Part shown: positions 1-5,411 of the stretch, in pieces | Layout: each line of letters starts with the position of its first letter | Position numbering within the stretch: the first letter of the stretch is position 1 | Source: an uncultured Lachnospiraceae bacterium | GTDB taxonomy: Bacteria > Bacillota_A > Clostridia > Lachnospirales > Lachnospiraceae | Direction: 5' to 3' | DNA length: 5,411 nt | Assembly: GCA_902796775.1 (NCBI GenBank) | Contig: CADBQK010000138.1 | Span: forward strand, 1 to 5,411 | Position numbers and translations under genes: made by a program | The notes under the pieces: generated by a model | The model's input: only the letters and a program-made list of their open reading frames with translations | Databases searched by the model: none | What the model was told of the DNA's origin: nothing

Positions 1-111
1 GTAACTAAAAAAATTAAAAAAGAAGAAAAGGAGAAAAAGACAATAAAACCAACTTCCGCGAGACAAAATCCCAAACAAGCCTTAAAACCGCATAAATACT
101 GGAATGAATGA
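1..111 (+). CDS. Possible 3' end of an upstream gene (lysine-rich C-terminal tail), partial
   Basis: Frame 1 is open from the left edge to a TGA at 109-111, giving 36 residues with no start inside. The first half is very lysine- and glutamate-rich (KKIKKEEKEKK); the second half is more mixed and ends KPHKYWNE. An inverted repeat begins right after the stop. A basic tail of this kind fits the end of a host or neighbouring gene, and if the element boundary is nearby it could belong to the insertion locus. The stretch is short and A-rich, so an open frame by chance is quite possible. No family is recognised. Confidence 0.25.
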   Translation, partial: VTKKIKKEEKEKKTIKPTSARQNPKQALKPHKYWNE

Positions 112-195
112 GTTTTGTTGCAGGAGATATTTTTGCGACAAAACATGTGAGAGACAAAACTGTTCAGAGTAAGAAAAAGACGAAATAGTTTTGTC
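39..195. repeat. Cluster of GACAAAAC / GTTTTGTC repeats upstream of the recombinase operon
   Basis: The octamer GACAAAAC occurs exactly at 137-144 and 153-160 and as its reverse complement GTTTTGTC at 188-195. Near matches are GACAAAAT at 62-69, GTTTTGT at 112-118 (inverted, 7 of 8) and GACGAAAT at 179-186; a weaker GACAATAA lies at 39-46. The two exact direct copies start 16 bases apart and the surrounding 16-mers (137-152 and 153-168) agree at 12 positions. Repeated short motifs in both orientations beside an integrase gene are typical of recombinase core and arm sites or of accessory-factor sites. Their role here is inferred from position only. Confidence 0.6.
112..144. repeat. 11-bp inverted repeat, possible recombinase site or hairpin
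   Basis: Arm GTTTTGTTGCA (112-122) pairs with TGCGACAAAAC (134-144) across an 11-base spacer; ten pairs are Watson-Crick and one is T-G. It sits directly after the TGA at 109-111 and has no T-run behind it, so it is a poor terminator. Two inverted arms of 11 bases around a short spacer is the general shape of a tyrosine-recombinase core site, although 11 bases is longer than the usual 6-8 base crossover region. Confidence 0.5.
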
Positions 196-202
196 TTTTT
201 TT
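152..202 (+). terminator. Terminator-like hairpin with T-run ahead of the operon promoter
   Basis: AGACAAAACTGTT (152-164) pairs with AATAGTTTTGTCT (184-196) over 13 positions with a single G-T pair and a 19-base loop, followed by a run of T through 202. The last stem base is the first T of the run. The stem is AT-rich and the loop large, so termination may be weak. Placed just before the TATAAT at 217-222, it would stop read-through from outside into the recombinase genes. The same bases are part of the GACAAAAC repeat cluster, so the symmetry may instead exist for protein binding. Confidence 0.4.
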
Positions 203-222
203 GTGTCTCCTTACCATATAAT
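191..222 (+). promoter_or_regulatory. Candidate sigma-70/sigma-A promoter of the recombinase operon
   Basis: A perfect -10 hexamer TATAAT lies at 217-222. The best -35 candidate, TTGTCT at 191-196 (4 of 6 to TTGACA), has a 20-base spacer, longer than the usual 17, so the -35 is weak. Transcription would start near 229-230 and leave a leader of about 40 bases before the ATG at 271. The -35 candidate lies inside the GTTTTGTC copy at 188-195, so a protein bound to the repeat would compete with RNA polymerase; repression by one of the operon's own DNA-binding proteins is a plausible inference. Confidence 0.55.
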
Positions 223-253
223 ACTCCCTTGGGTCATAGAAGACTATGGCCGG

Positions 254-260
254 AAAGGAG
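254..260 (+). promoter_or_regulatory. Ribosome binding site deciding the start of recombinase A
   Basis: AAAGGAG ends 10 bases before the ATG at 271. A TTG at 229, in the same frame, would add 14 residues (beginning MGHRRLWPER) but has no ribosome binding site and falls at the predicted transcription start of the TATAAT promoter. The ATG at 271 is therefore preferred. Confidence 0.8.
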
Positions 261-270
261 AAAAATATAT

Positions 271-1578
271 ATGGATAAGGAACAGAATTATCTGGATCCG
301 GAAAGGATGATGCGGTATGCGGTATTCAGCATAAGGAACAGCCTCGAGAATGGTATCAGTTACAGAAGATCATTCATAGTGCTTAAGAATGGCTATGGGA
401 TGATTGTAAGATTCACAAGGCTTGAAGATTATGCAGGTATTTACTCAGGGAGGACTTATAAGCCATTGCAGGCTGACCCTGAGCCGAAATTACACTTCAT
501 CTGTGGAATGCTCAACTACGTGATTGTTGAGAATGGAAAGAGGCTTGGGGTAAAGCATGTCTTTGATATCACAAAGCCGATGTTGGAGGAATACTTTAAC
601 AGCTATGCAATGACAGAGAAGCCTGAAGGTGGGTATCACAAAGAAAGCACTGTGGTGACATGCATTGCAGATGTTACTGCATTTATGGCAAATCTATCCA
701 GGAAGTTTGGTGGTTTTGTAAAAGTGACCCGTGATGAACTCTATGTTGAAAAGACTATAAGACTTCACACTGGAAAGCTCGAAGTCAGGCATATTCCTGA
801 TTTTCAGGCAACAGGAATCTTTGAAGAGAACGATGGACCTTTTAGGGATATGCCATCAAGAGTTATGGAGATACTGATCCCAATGGCAAAAAAGTATGCT
901 CCGGATATAGCTTTTGGTATAGCACTCCAGGCATTTGCCGGACTGCGAGCCGGTGAAGTCTGTAACGTCAGGCAGGAAGGAAGCAAGTATGGTCCCGGAC
1001 TTAGGTTTGTTGAGATGGGAGGTCAGGTAAGAAGAGTTGAGATTGACCTCACAAGAGAATACAAGCTAAGAAGTGATGATTCGGATACAGGAAACATCAA
1101 GAAACACAGGAAACAGGGCGTGTATCCTGATTTCATAAAAGTGTTTATGGAAATGTATGAGTTTCACAAGGCATATCTGAAGTCGGCTGATTATGAAGAA
1201 GAGTTTGCACCTATGTTTGTAAATGCCAACGGACTTGCCATGTCATATGAGACATACAGAAGAAAGTTTAAGGCACTGATAAACGATCATCTGCGTCCGT
1301 GGCTCATAAACAGCACCGATCCGGAATTCAGGCTTTATGGACAGATGCTTTATGAGAACAACCTGGGAACTCATGCCATGAGGCATTGGTTCACGGTACA
1401 GCTCGTGCTTCGCGGAGAAGATATTGCAAATATCCAGTTCTGGAGAGGTGACAAGAGCCCTGATAGTGCCTTCCACTATCTCCAGAACAAGGGCGACCTT
1501 GTACGTGAACTTCAGATTACAGCAGACAGGCTGATCTCTGCACTTCTTGATATAGGAGGAGATGCGGATGATGAATGA
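271..1578 (+). CDS. Tyrosine recombinase A (first of three), TnpA-like position
   Basis: A 435-residue DNA-breaking and rejoining enzyme of the tyrosine recombinase/integrase family. Residues about 80-146 look like the helical core-binding domain; the catalytic domain follows. Box I is AGLRAGEV with Arg226; a lysine-rich turn (KKHRKQG, Lys277-Lys281) fits the beta-hairpin lysine; box II is HAMRH with His368 and Arg371; the nucleophile is Tyr403 in FHYLQNKGD. Arg371 to Tyr403 is 32 residues, exactly as in XerD, and this places Asp394 (in WRGDKSPDS) where XerD has its second histidine. The His-to-Asp change thus seems genuine. The protein is longer than XerC/XerD (about 300) because of an extra N-terminal segment and a longer box I to box II interval. 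It is the promoter-proximal gene and its end overlaps recombinase B. Recombinase family membership is nearly certain; the exact subfamily is not. Confidence 0.95.
   Translation: MDKEQNYLDPERMMRYAVFSIRNSLENGISYRRSFIVLKNGYGMIVRFTRLEDYAGIYSGRTYKPLQADPEPKLHFICGMLNYVIVENGKRLGVKHVFDITKPMLEEYFNSYAMTEKPEGGYHKESTVVTCIADVTAFMANLSRKFGGFVKVTRDELYVEKTIRLHTGKLEVRHIPDFQATGIFEENDGPFRDMPSRVMEILIPMAKKYAPDIAFGIALQAFAGLRAGEVCNVRQEGSKYGPGLRFVEMGGQVRRVEIDLTREYKLRSDDSDTGNIKKHRKQGVYPDFIKVFMEMYEFHKAYLKSADYEEEFAPMFVNANGLAMSYETYRRKFKALINDHLRPWLINSTDPEFRLYGQMLYENNLGTHAMRHWFTVQLVLRGEDIANIQFWRGDKSPDSAFHYLQNKGDLVRELQITADRLISALLDIGGDADDE
1554..1559 (+). promoter_or_regulatory. Ribosome binding site deciding the start of recombinase B
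   Basis: AGGAGG lies within the last codons of recombinase A. It is only 2 bases from the ATG at 1562, 8 bases from the ATG at 1568 and 11 bases from the ATG at 1571. The 8-base spacing makes 1568 the best start and gives an 11-base overlap with recombinase A, which favours coupled translation. Confidence 0.75.
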
Positions 1579-3436
1579 GGTTTCGCTGTATAAGGAAGCA
1601 CTGTCAGTGGCGCAAAGCATTGATTCACGCTACAGAGATACTCTTCCCGGAAGAGATGCATTGCTGGTATTCATGGACATGAATGATTGGTTTGGCCTGA
1701 CACCTGAATTCAGGAATAAAGATGTCTTCATCAGTTCTGTTGAGCCTTTCAGAGAAAGACTGAAGCTGTGGCTCAGGGCATATAAGAGGACTGGTGAGGA
1801 AAAGATAGATCTTATGCTGGAAGCTTATCATGAGATATTTCCCGATACCTGTGACAGGATATCGTCATTTATGATGGATGAAAGCATAAAGAGGCAGCCT
1901 GCGGCATATAAGATGACGGACTTCATTCTGGCATCATTAACAAAAGAAATAGCTTTTTATACGCAGGATGAAATTGATGCACTTATAGAAGAAGGAAATA
2001 AAGAAATGGAAATAGTAGTCATGAAGCTTTTTTGCAGCTTCATGAACTATGAATATAACGGAAGCAGGCTAAGTAACTGGAATTACAGGTTTGCTTCACG
2101 CCAGCTTGTAAAACAGGACAGGGGTGCATATTCACTGGATGAGTATGCCGCTATGGCCTGCGCAGCCTTTGATACGGATTATTGGAAAGAGCATGATCTT
2201 ATCAGAAAGGCATGTGGACGCAGACGATATGCAGACCTCTGGCTTTATACTGCAATGCATTTTATGGGAGCGGTAAGAAAGAGTGATTTTAAAAGGCTCC
2301 CTGTACCATCTCTCCCGTACAAAGGGGAAGACTTAAGGAACAGGATATGTGATGGATTTTTTTCTGATGATGAAGCGCGTTCAGTTACAGAGGAATTCAT
2401 TTTCCGGCTGGGCATGAAGCCAAAGAATCCACATAAGAGCAGACGTTATTCTGGGATAGGTTCTTTAAAGATTCAGATTCCTGAGAGCATTAAGGTTCCT
2501 CTTGGGATAATCATGTCGATCTCGTTATCGTTCAGGGAAGACGGAGATCCGTTCGTAGGGACGGAAAGTGACCCGCTAGATGTAAAGGAATTCTTTGGAG
2601 AGGATTTCTCTAAGAAAGTAACAGGAAAGATACATTCAAGGAGAGCCAACAAATCATATATGCAGGGAATAGCTGCAGAGGGTGATGATGAAGTTGGAAG
2701 GCCCAAAGGATATATGCTGGCATCACTGGCAAGAAGCCATAAATGCAGCCTTGGAGGACTTTCAGATGTTACGGATGTATATCTTCAGGATGCTTCGTTT
2801 ACCGGATACACACCTGAGTTCATCCTCATGGAAATGTTTGAAAGAGGGATATTCGGATTTATACCGGCACTGCTTCTTGAGATGTATTCAGGAAAGGATT
2901 TTCGCAGGATTGGAGTTGCAGCCCAGACAAAACTCATAAAGCAGATTGGACTCAATGCACTTCAGCTGGAGGAGATAACGGAAACAGTAACAGATTCATT
3001 CTATAAAGCTGGCGAAGTTGTTGAGACCGCCATGAATGGAATGGATCGTCAAAATATAGGAATGGTAATGCAGAGGATAGCGGCAGGTGCAGCTCCTGCC
3101 AAATCAGATAGGTTCCTCTGCCTTATGACGGCTGCAGATCATGGCTGTGTGGAACCTTCAAGAAGTGGGTGCATGGGATGCAGGTATGAAATATATACCA
3201 AATCATCAGTACAGATACTGATAAGGGAATACAGAGCGCTTTGTACCAGGCTTGAATCAGCCGAAGGGACAGAACGTGACAGGGTAAGGAAACTTCTGAA
3301 AAATGGAGTTATTCCCTGTTTGTCAGAGGTTATATCGAGTATAGAGATGATGTATCCCGATGCGGATATGGAGACCATAATGGAAATCACGGAAAGGGGG
3401 CGCAGGATCACAGATGCTGATGCAGGAAGAAATTAA
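1568..3436 (+). CDS. Large tyrosine recombinase B (second of three) with C-terminal cysteine cluster, TnpB-like
   Basis: A 622-residue protein whose size and central position match TnpB of Tn554 (about 630). Residues 1-220 are a helical, otherwise unrecognised N-terminal region. The catalytic signature is weaker than in its neighbours but readable: Arg237 in GAVRKSDF (box I), His356 and Arg359 in IHSRRANKS (box II), His391 in LARSHK and Tyr405 in DVTDVYLQD. Spacing is stretched: Arg359 to His391 is 32 and His391 to Tyr405 is 14, against 23 and 9 in XerD. Lys290 or Lys301 could be the hairpin lysine. After the tyrosine come about 215 more residues, including Cys518, Cys527, Cys535 and Cys538 (last pair CMGC), probably a metal-binding module, then a charged helical tail. 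Overlaps both neighbours. Recombinase assignment rests on motif order plus context. Confidence 0.85.
   Translation: MMNEVSLYKEALSVAQSIDSRYRDTLPGRDALLVFMDMNDWFGLTPEFRNKDVFISSVEPFRERLKLWLRAYKRTGEEKIDLMLEAYHEIFPDTCDRISSFMMDESIKRQPAAYKMTDFILASLTKEIAFYTQDEIDALIEEGNKEMEIVVMKLFCSFMNYEYNGSRLSNWNYRFASRQLVKQDRGAYSLDEYAAMACAAFDTDYWKEHDLIRKACGRRRYADLWLYTAMHFMGAVRKSDFKRLPVPSLPYKGEDLRNRICDGFFSDDEARSVTEEFIFRLGMKPKNPHKSRRYSGIGSLKIQIPESIKVPLGIIMSISLSFREDGDPFVGTESDPLDVKEFFGEDFSKKVTGKIHSRRANKSYMQGIAAEGDDEVGRPKGYMLASLARSHKCSLGGLSDVTDVYLQDASFTGYTPEFILMEMFERGIFGFIPALLLEMYSGKDFRRIGVAAQTKLIKQIGLNALQLEEITETVTDSFYKAGEVVETAMNGMDRQNIGMVMQRIAAGAAPAKSDRFLCLMTAADHGCVEPSRSGCMGCRYEIYTKSSVQILIREYRALCTRLESAEGTERDRVRKLLKNGVIPCLSEVISSIEMMYPDADMETIMEITERGRRITDADAGRN
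2019..2045. repeat. Perfect 10-bp inverted repeat inside recombinase B
   Basis: TCATGAAGCT (2019-2028) and AGCTTCATGA (2036-2045) are exact reverse complements around a 7-base spacer that is mostly T. It lies within the coding sequence of the N-terminal region of recombinase B, so the hairpin could form in the mRNA. No T-run follows, so it is not a standard terminator, and it does not share the GACAAAAC motif of the upstream repeats. Confidence 0.55.
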
Positions 3437-4970
3437 AGACGGGTATTCGAGATTCCAGACTATAACTGTTCTGGATGATGAAACTATAAAAGCAGCAAGG
3501 GCAAACTTTGGAAGATTCAGAATAAAGAGCGTTATTCGCGGGGGTAAATATGACGATGACAGCTGGCATCTTTCAGATGACCTGCATAATAGTACGATCA
3601 ATTTTGAGGTGGATGAGGGGGTATATGCGGAACATGCAGAGAACTGGACTGGCTGCACTTATGAGTGTTACAGACAATCCATAAAAGCTTATATCGCACT
3701 GAATCTTGGAACATATGCAAGGGCAACGCTTATGATTATTGCCAGACTTTTTCGAGACGCTGCGGGCATGGATTACGAAGACGTTATGGAGCTGGATGAA
3801 GATGAAAAAACACATATACTGAGCCTTCTTAGACTATTGCCTGAAGGCGGAGTTACACGGGATTCGATAATCGATGATCTGGAAGAATTCAGCTATCAGA
3901 AGAATTACTCGGCAACAAGGACGCTAGCAGATTTCAAGTATTACCTTCGTTTTGACAAAGCAGTAAGGGAGTACTGGGAAAGCTGTAGCAGAAAGGAAAA
4001 GATTTTTTACTTCCCCATATATATGTGGTGGGATGTCACTTCAATACTGCCACTAAGGGTTACTGAATTCCTGCTTACACCTTATGACTGCCTTTCGGAG
4101 GATGGAGGAAAGTACTATCTTACCATCCGCAGGACGAAGCTCAAAAAGGGCAGGCGCAAGCTGGCATATAAAGTAGAGCAGGACTACGAGCTGTTCAGAT
4201 ATGAGATTCCTGAGCAGCTTTACAATGAGATACTGTGGTATAAGAACCTTGAAGTGGAAAACACGGGGTATGCCAGAGCCGGTCTTGGAACGCTTTTTCT
4301 TATATCAGACGATGTACGCTGTGCAGATTATCTGAATTATGGACATGCGCGTGAGAGACTCCGCAGCCTGTGCAAAGAGATTATGGGTGATGCAGATTAT
4401 CCTGTGCATCTTGGTGATACTAGGCATCTTGCAATGATAAATCTCATATTGTCGGGAGGCTCGCCAGTCATCTGTAAGGAGCTTGCCGGACATGAAAATA
4501 TAAATGCAAGTGCACACTATTACGGAAATCTCTCTGGAATAGTCGAGAGCATTGTATATGAAAAGTATCATGGCTGGGGTAAAGGAGCAGAGCTTGGTGG
4601 TTCGCAGAAATACTGGGTGGATCTTCCAAAAGAATGTATACGTGTTAAAGAAGGCTGGTGTGATTCGCGCCTTATGGTATCCGGCAGCATCGATGACTGT
4701 CTGAAAGACTTTAACGGAACACATTCGCTGGGAGAATGCTCTAACTGCAGACATTTTTATCCTGACGATCCGGGGCTTTCCCTGAGTATCAGCACTGAGA
4801 GGAAGAAAGCGGTGGCCAGCGATGGAGAGTATCTGATGCAGATGATAGAACTGGTCCGTAAGGGCATGGGGTATCAGGAAGATATTGCATCAGCTATCCT
4901 GAAACTTCATGCGGATGCAGATTCCTATGCTGAACTGTTAAAAAGAAAATATCGCGGAGGTGGCAACTGA
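3414..4970 (+). CDS. Tyrosine recombinase C (third of three) with C-terminal zinc-finger-like cysteines
   Basis: A 518-residue tyrosine recombinase. The core-binding helices are probably around residues 78-200. Catalytic landmarks are Arg215 in LPLRVTEF, a basic hairpin with Lys242, Lys244 and Lys245, Arg337-His338 in LGDTRHLAM, His360 in ELAGHENIN and Tyr369 in SAHYYGNL. Arg337 to His360 (23) and to Tyr369 (32) match XerD exactly. The first histidine of the HxxR box is replaced by Gly334; His332 is nearby but out of register. After the catalytic domain, Cys408, Cys416, Cys429, Cys442 and Cys445 (last pair CSNC, followed by His447) suggest a zinc-binding module, then a helical tail. The start at 3414 has a weak AGGA (3404-3407) 6 bases upstream and overlaps recombinase B by 23 bases; an in-frame ATG at 3420 is an alternative. 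No close Tn554 equivalent is evident to me. Confidence 0.93.
   Translation: MLMQEEIKDGYSRFQTITVLDDETIKAARANFGRFRIKSVIRGGKYDDDSWHLSDDLHNSTINFEVDEGVYAEHAENWTGCTYECYRQSIKAYIALNLGTYARATLMIIARLFRDAAGMDYEDVMELDEDEKTHILSLLRLLPEGGVTRDSIIDDLEEFSYQKNYSATRTLADFKYYLRFDKAVREYWESCSRKEKIFYFPIYMWWDVTSILPLRVTEFLLTPYDCLSEDGGKYYLTIRRTKLKKGRRKLAYKVEQDYELFRYEIPEQLYNEILWYKNLEVENTGYARAGLGTLFLISDDVRCADYLNYGHARERLRSLCKEIMGDADYPVHLGDTRHLAMINLILSGGSPVICKELAGHENINASAHYYGNLSGIVESIVYEKYHGWGKGAELGGSQKYWVDLPKECIRVKEGWCDSRLMVSGSIDDCLKDFNGTHSLGECSNCRHFYPDDPGLSLSISTERKKAVASDGEYLMQMIELVRKGMGYQEDIASAILKLHADADSYAELLKRKYRGGGN
4956..4960 (+). promoter_or_regulatory. Ribosome binding site of the accessory gene
   Basis: GGAGG ends 9 bases before the ATG at 4970, inside the final codons of recombinase C. 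The stop TGA (4968-4970) and the start ATG (4970-4972) share one base (TGATG), a classic arrangement for coupled translation. Confidence 0.8.
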
Positions 4971-5411
4971 TGGGAAGACCAAGGAAGGCAGATTCATCGG
5001 AACTTATAAAAATAGTCGATGAATACTTCAAGTCGGAAGTTGGAGGAGACCCGGGCAAGCTCATGTTCAACCGTATTGCGCAGTATGCTGTAAGAAATGG
5101 ATATGACTTTGAGGGTTATCACTTCCGTAGGGATGAGGAGGTCAGGCAGCATATAGAAGAGCTTAAAGAGAGCCTGCATGATGCCCTGAAGGATAAAGGA
5201 ATTGTTGCTTATAAGAGTCTTGATGTTGAGGGAATCATAAAACAGTGCCATACAGTTGATGAGCTTATAAAGCACCTTTATGAAATGGATGGATATTGGA
5301 AGAAGGCTTATCTTGAGATTTCTGAAATGGCTGACAAGTATAATAGGCTTCTGCAGGAAAGAGAGAAAGACCGTGCTGAGGTCAGAAAGTACAGGAAACT
5401 TGCCCAGGAAA
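4970..5411 (+). CDS. Accessory DNA-binding/coiled-coil protein, partial (3' end beyond window), possible TnpC-like partner
   Basis: An open frame of 147 codons to the right edge with no stop. It begins MGRPRKADSS, where GRPRK resembles the minor-groove-binding AT-hook core. Residues 11-45 (SELIKIVDEYF to RIAQYAVRNGYDF) look like a small helical domain, possibly helix-turn-helix-like. From about 55 to 75 and again from about 104 to 147 the sequence is strongly charged and helical, and the second stretch is a likely coiled coil. No catalytic motif of a recombinase is present. Its position after the recombinases and its predicted nature recall TnpC of Tn554 (about 125 residues), which influences transposition frequency and orientation; this protein is already longer. 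Function as a targeting or assembly factor for the three recombinases is inference. AT-hook binding to the A/T-rich repeats at 39-195 would be a natural possibility. Confidence 0.8.
   Translation, partial: MGRPRKADSSELIKIVDEYFKSEVGGDPGKLMFNRIAQYAVRNGYDFEGYHFRRDEEVRQHIEELKESLHDALKDKGIVAYKSLDVEGIIKQCHTVDELIKHLYEMDGYWKKAYLEISEMADKYNRLLQEREKDRAEVRKYRKLAQE

Noticed and set aside
39..195. CRISPR-like array from the repeated octamers
   Set aside because: The repeats are only 8 bases, occur in both orientations and are irregularly spaced, with no spacer-sized units and no cas genes.
229..270. TTG start at 229 extending recombinase A by 14 residues
   Set aside because: It has no ribosome binding site and coincides with the expected transcription start; the ATG at 271 has AAAGGAG at a 10-base distance.
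246..278. Ten-codon leader-peptide-like frame (ATG at 246, TAA at 276-278) overlapping the start of recombinase A
   Set aside because: No clear ribosome binding site precedes it and its codons mostly coincide with the ribosome binding site of recombinase A; nothing supports translation.
1243..1620. Minus-strand open frame of 125 residues across the A/B junction
   Set aside because: It lies opposite the conserved catalytic part of recombinase A and shows no recognisable domain or convincing start context.
2682..2939. Plus-strand open frame of 85 residues inside recombinase B in another frame
   Set aside because: It covers the codons for His391 and Tyr405 of recombinase B and has no separate ribosome binding site.
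3082..3100. GGCAGG / CCTGCC inverted repeat with a 7-base loop
   Set aside because: Only 6 pairs, no T-run behind it and inside a coding region; not distinguishable from chance.
4305..4754. Minus-strand open frame of 149 residues opposite recombinase C
   Set aside because: It is antisense to the conserved Arg-His-Tyr region and cysteine cluster of C; composition is that of a shadow frame.
4994..5275. Minus-strand open frame of 93 residues opposite the accessory gene
   Set aside because: The plus-strand frame has a strong ribosome binding site and coupled start; the reverse frame has none and no known motif.

Overview
The window holds one tightly packed plus-strand operon that looks like the recombination module of a mobile element. 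Three large, different tyrosine recombinases (about 435, 622 and 518 residues) lie head to tail with overlapping ends. A fourth gene follows, starting with an AT-hook-like motif and turning into a charged helical protein; it runs off the right edge. Moderate base composition, heavy use of AGA/AGG arginine and ATA isoleucine codons, strong GGAGG-type ribosome binding sites and the general look of the proteins suggest a Clostridia host, probably a Lachnospiraceae-type Firmicute. That is inference from style; no host housekeeping gene is visible.

Layout. Positions 1-270 are AT-rich and contain no complete gene: an open frame that could be the tail of an upstream gene (ends at 111), a cluster of GACAAAAC-type repeats forming two inverted repeats (112-144 and 152-196), a T-run, and a perfect TATAAT at 217-222. 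Recombinase A runs 271-1578, recombinase B 1568-3436, recombinase C 3414-4970, and the accessory gene starts at 4970. Every junction overlaps (11, 23 and 1 bases), so the four proteins are probably translated as a coupled set from the promoter near 191-222.

How they may work together. The arrangement (three tyrosine recombinases of unequal size, the middle one about 620 residues, plus a small coiled-coil/DNA-binding partner) resembles the Tn554 tnpA-tnpB-tnpC module and the recombinase-in-trio (RIT) elements, but combines features of both: three full catalytic domains as in RIT and a small accessory protein as in Tn554. Each recombinase keeps the nucleophilic tyrosine and the two arginines, yet A and C each lack one canonical histidine and B has unusual spacing, which suggests division of labour on different sites or strands. 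B and C also carry C-terminal cysteine clusters that look like zinc-binding modules. The repeats just upstream of recombinase A are good candidates for the recombinase binding sites at the element's left end and for autoregulation of the operon. The right end and any cargo lie outside the window.
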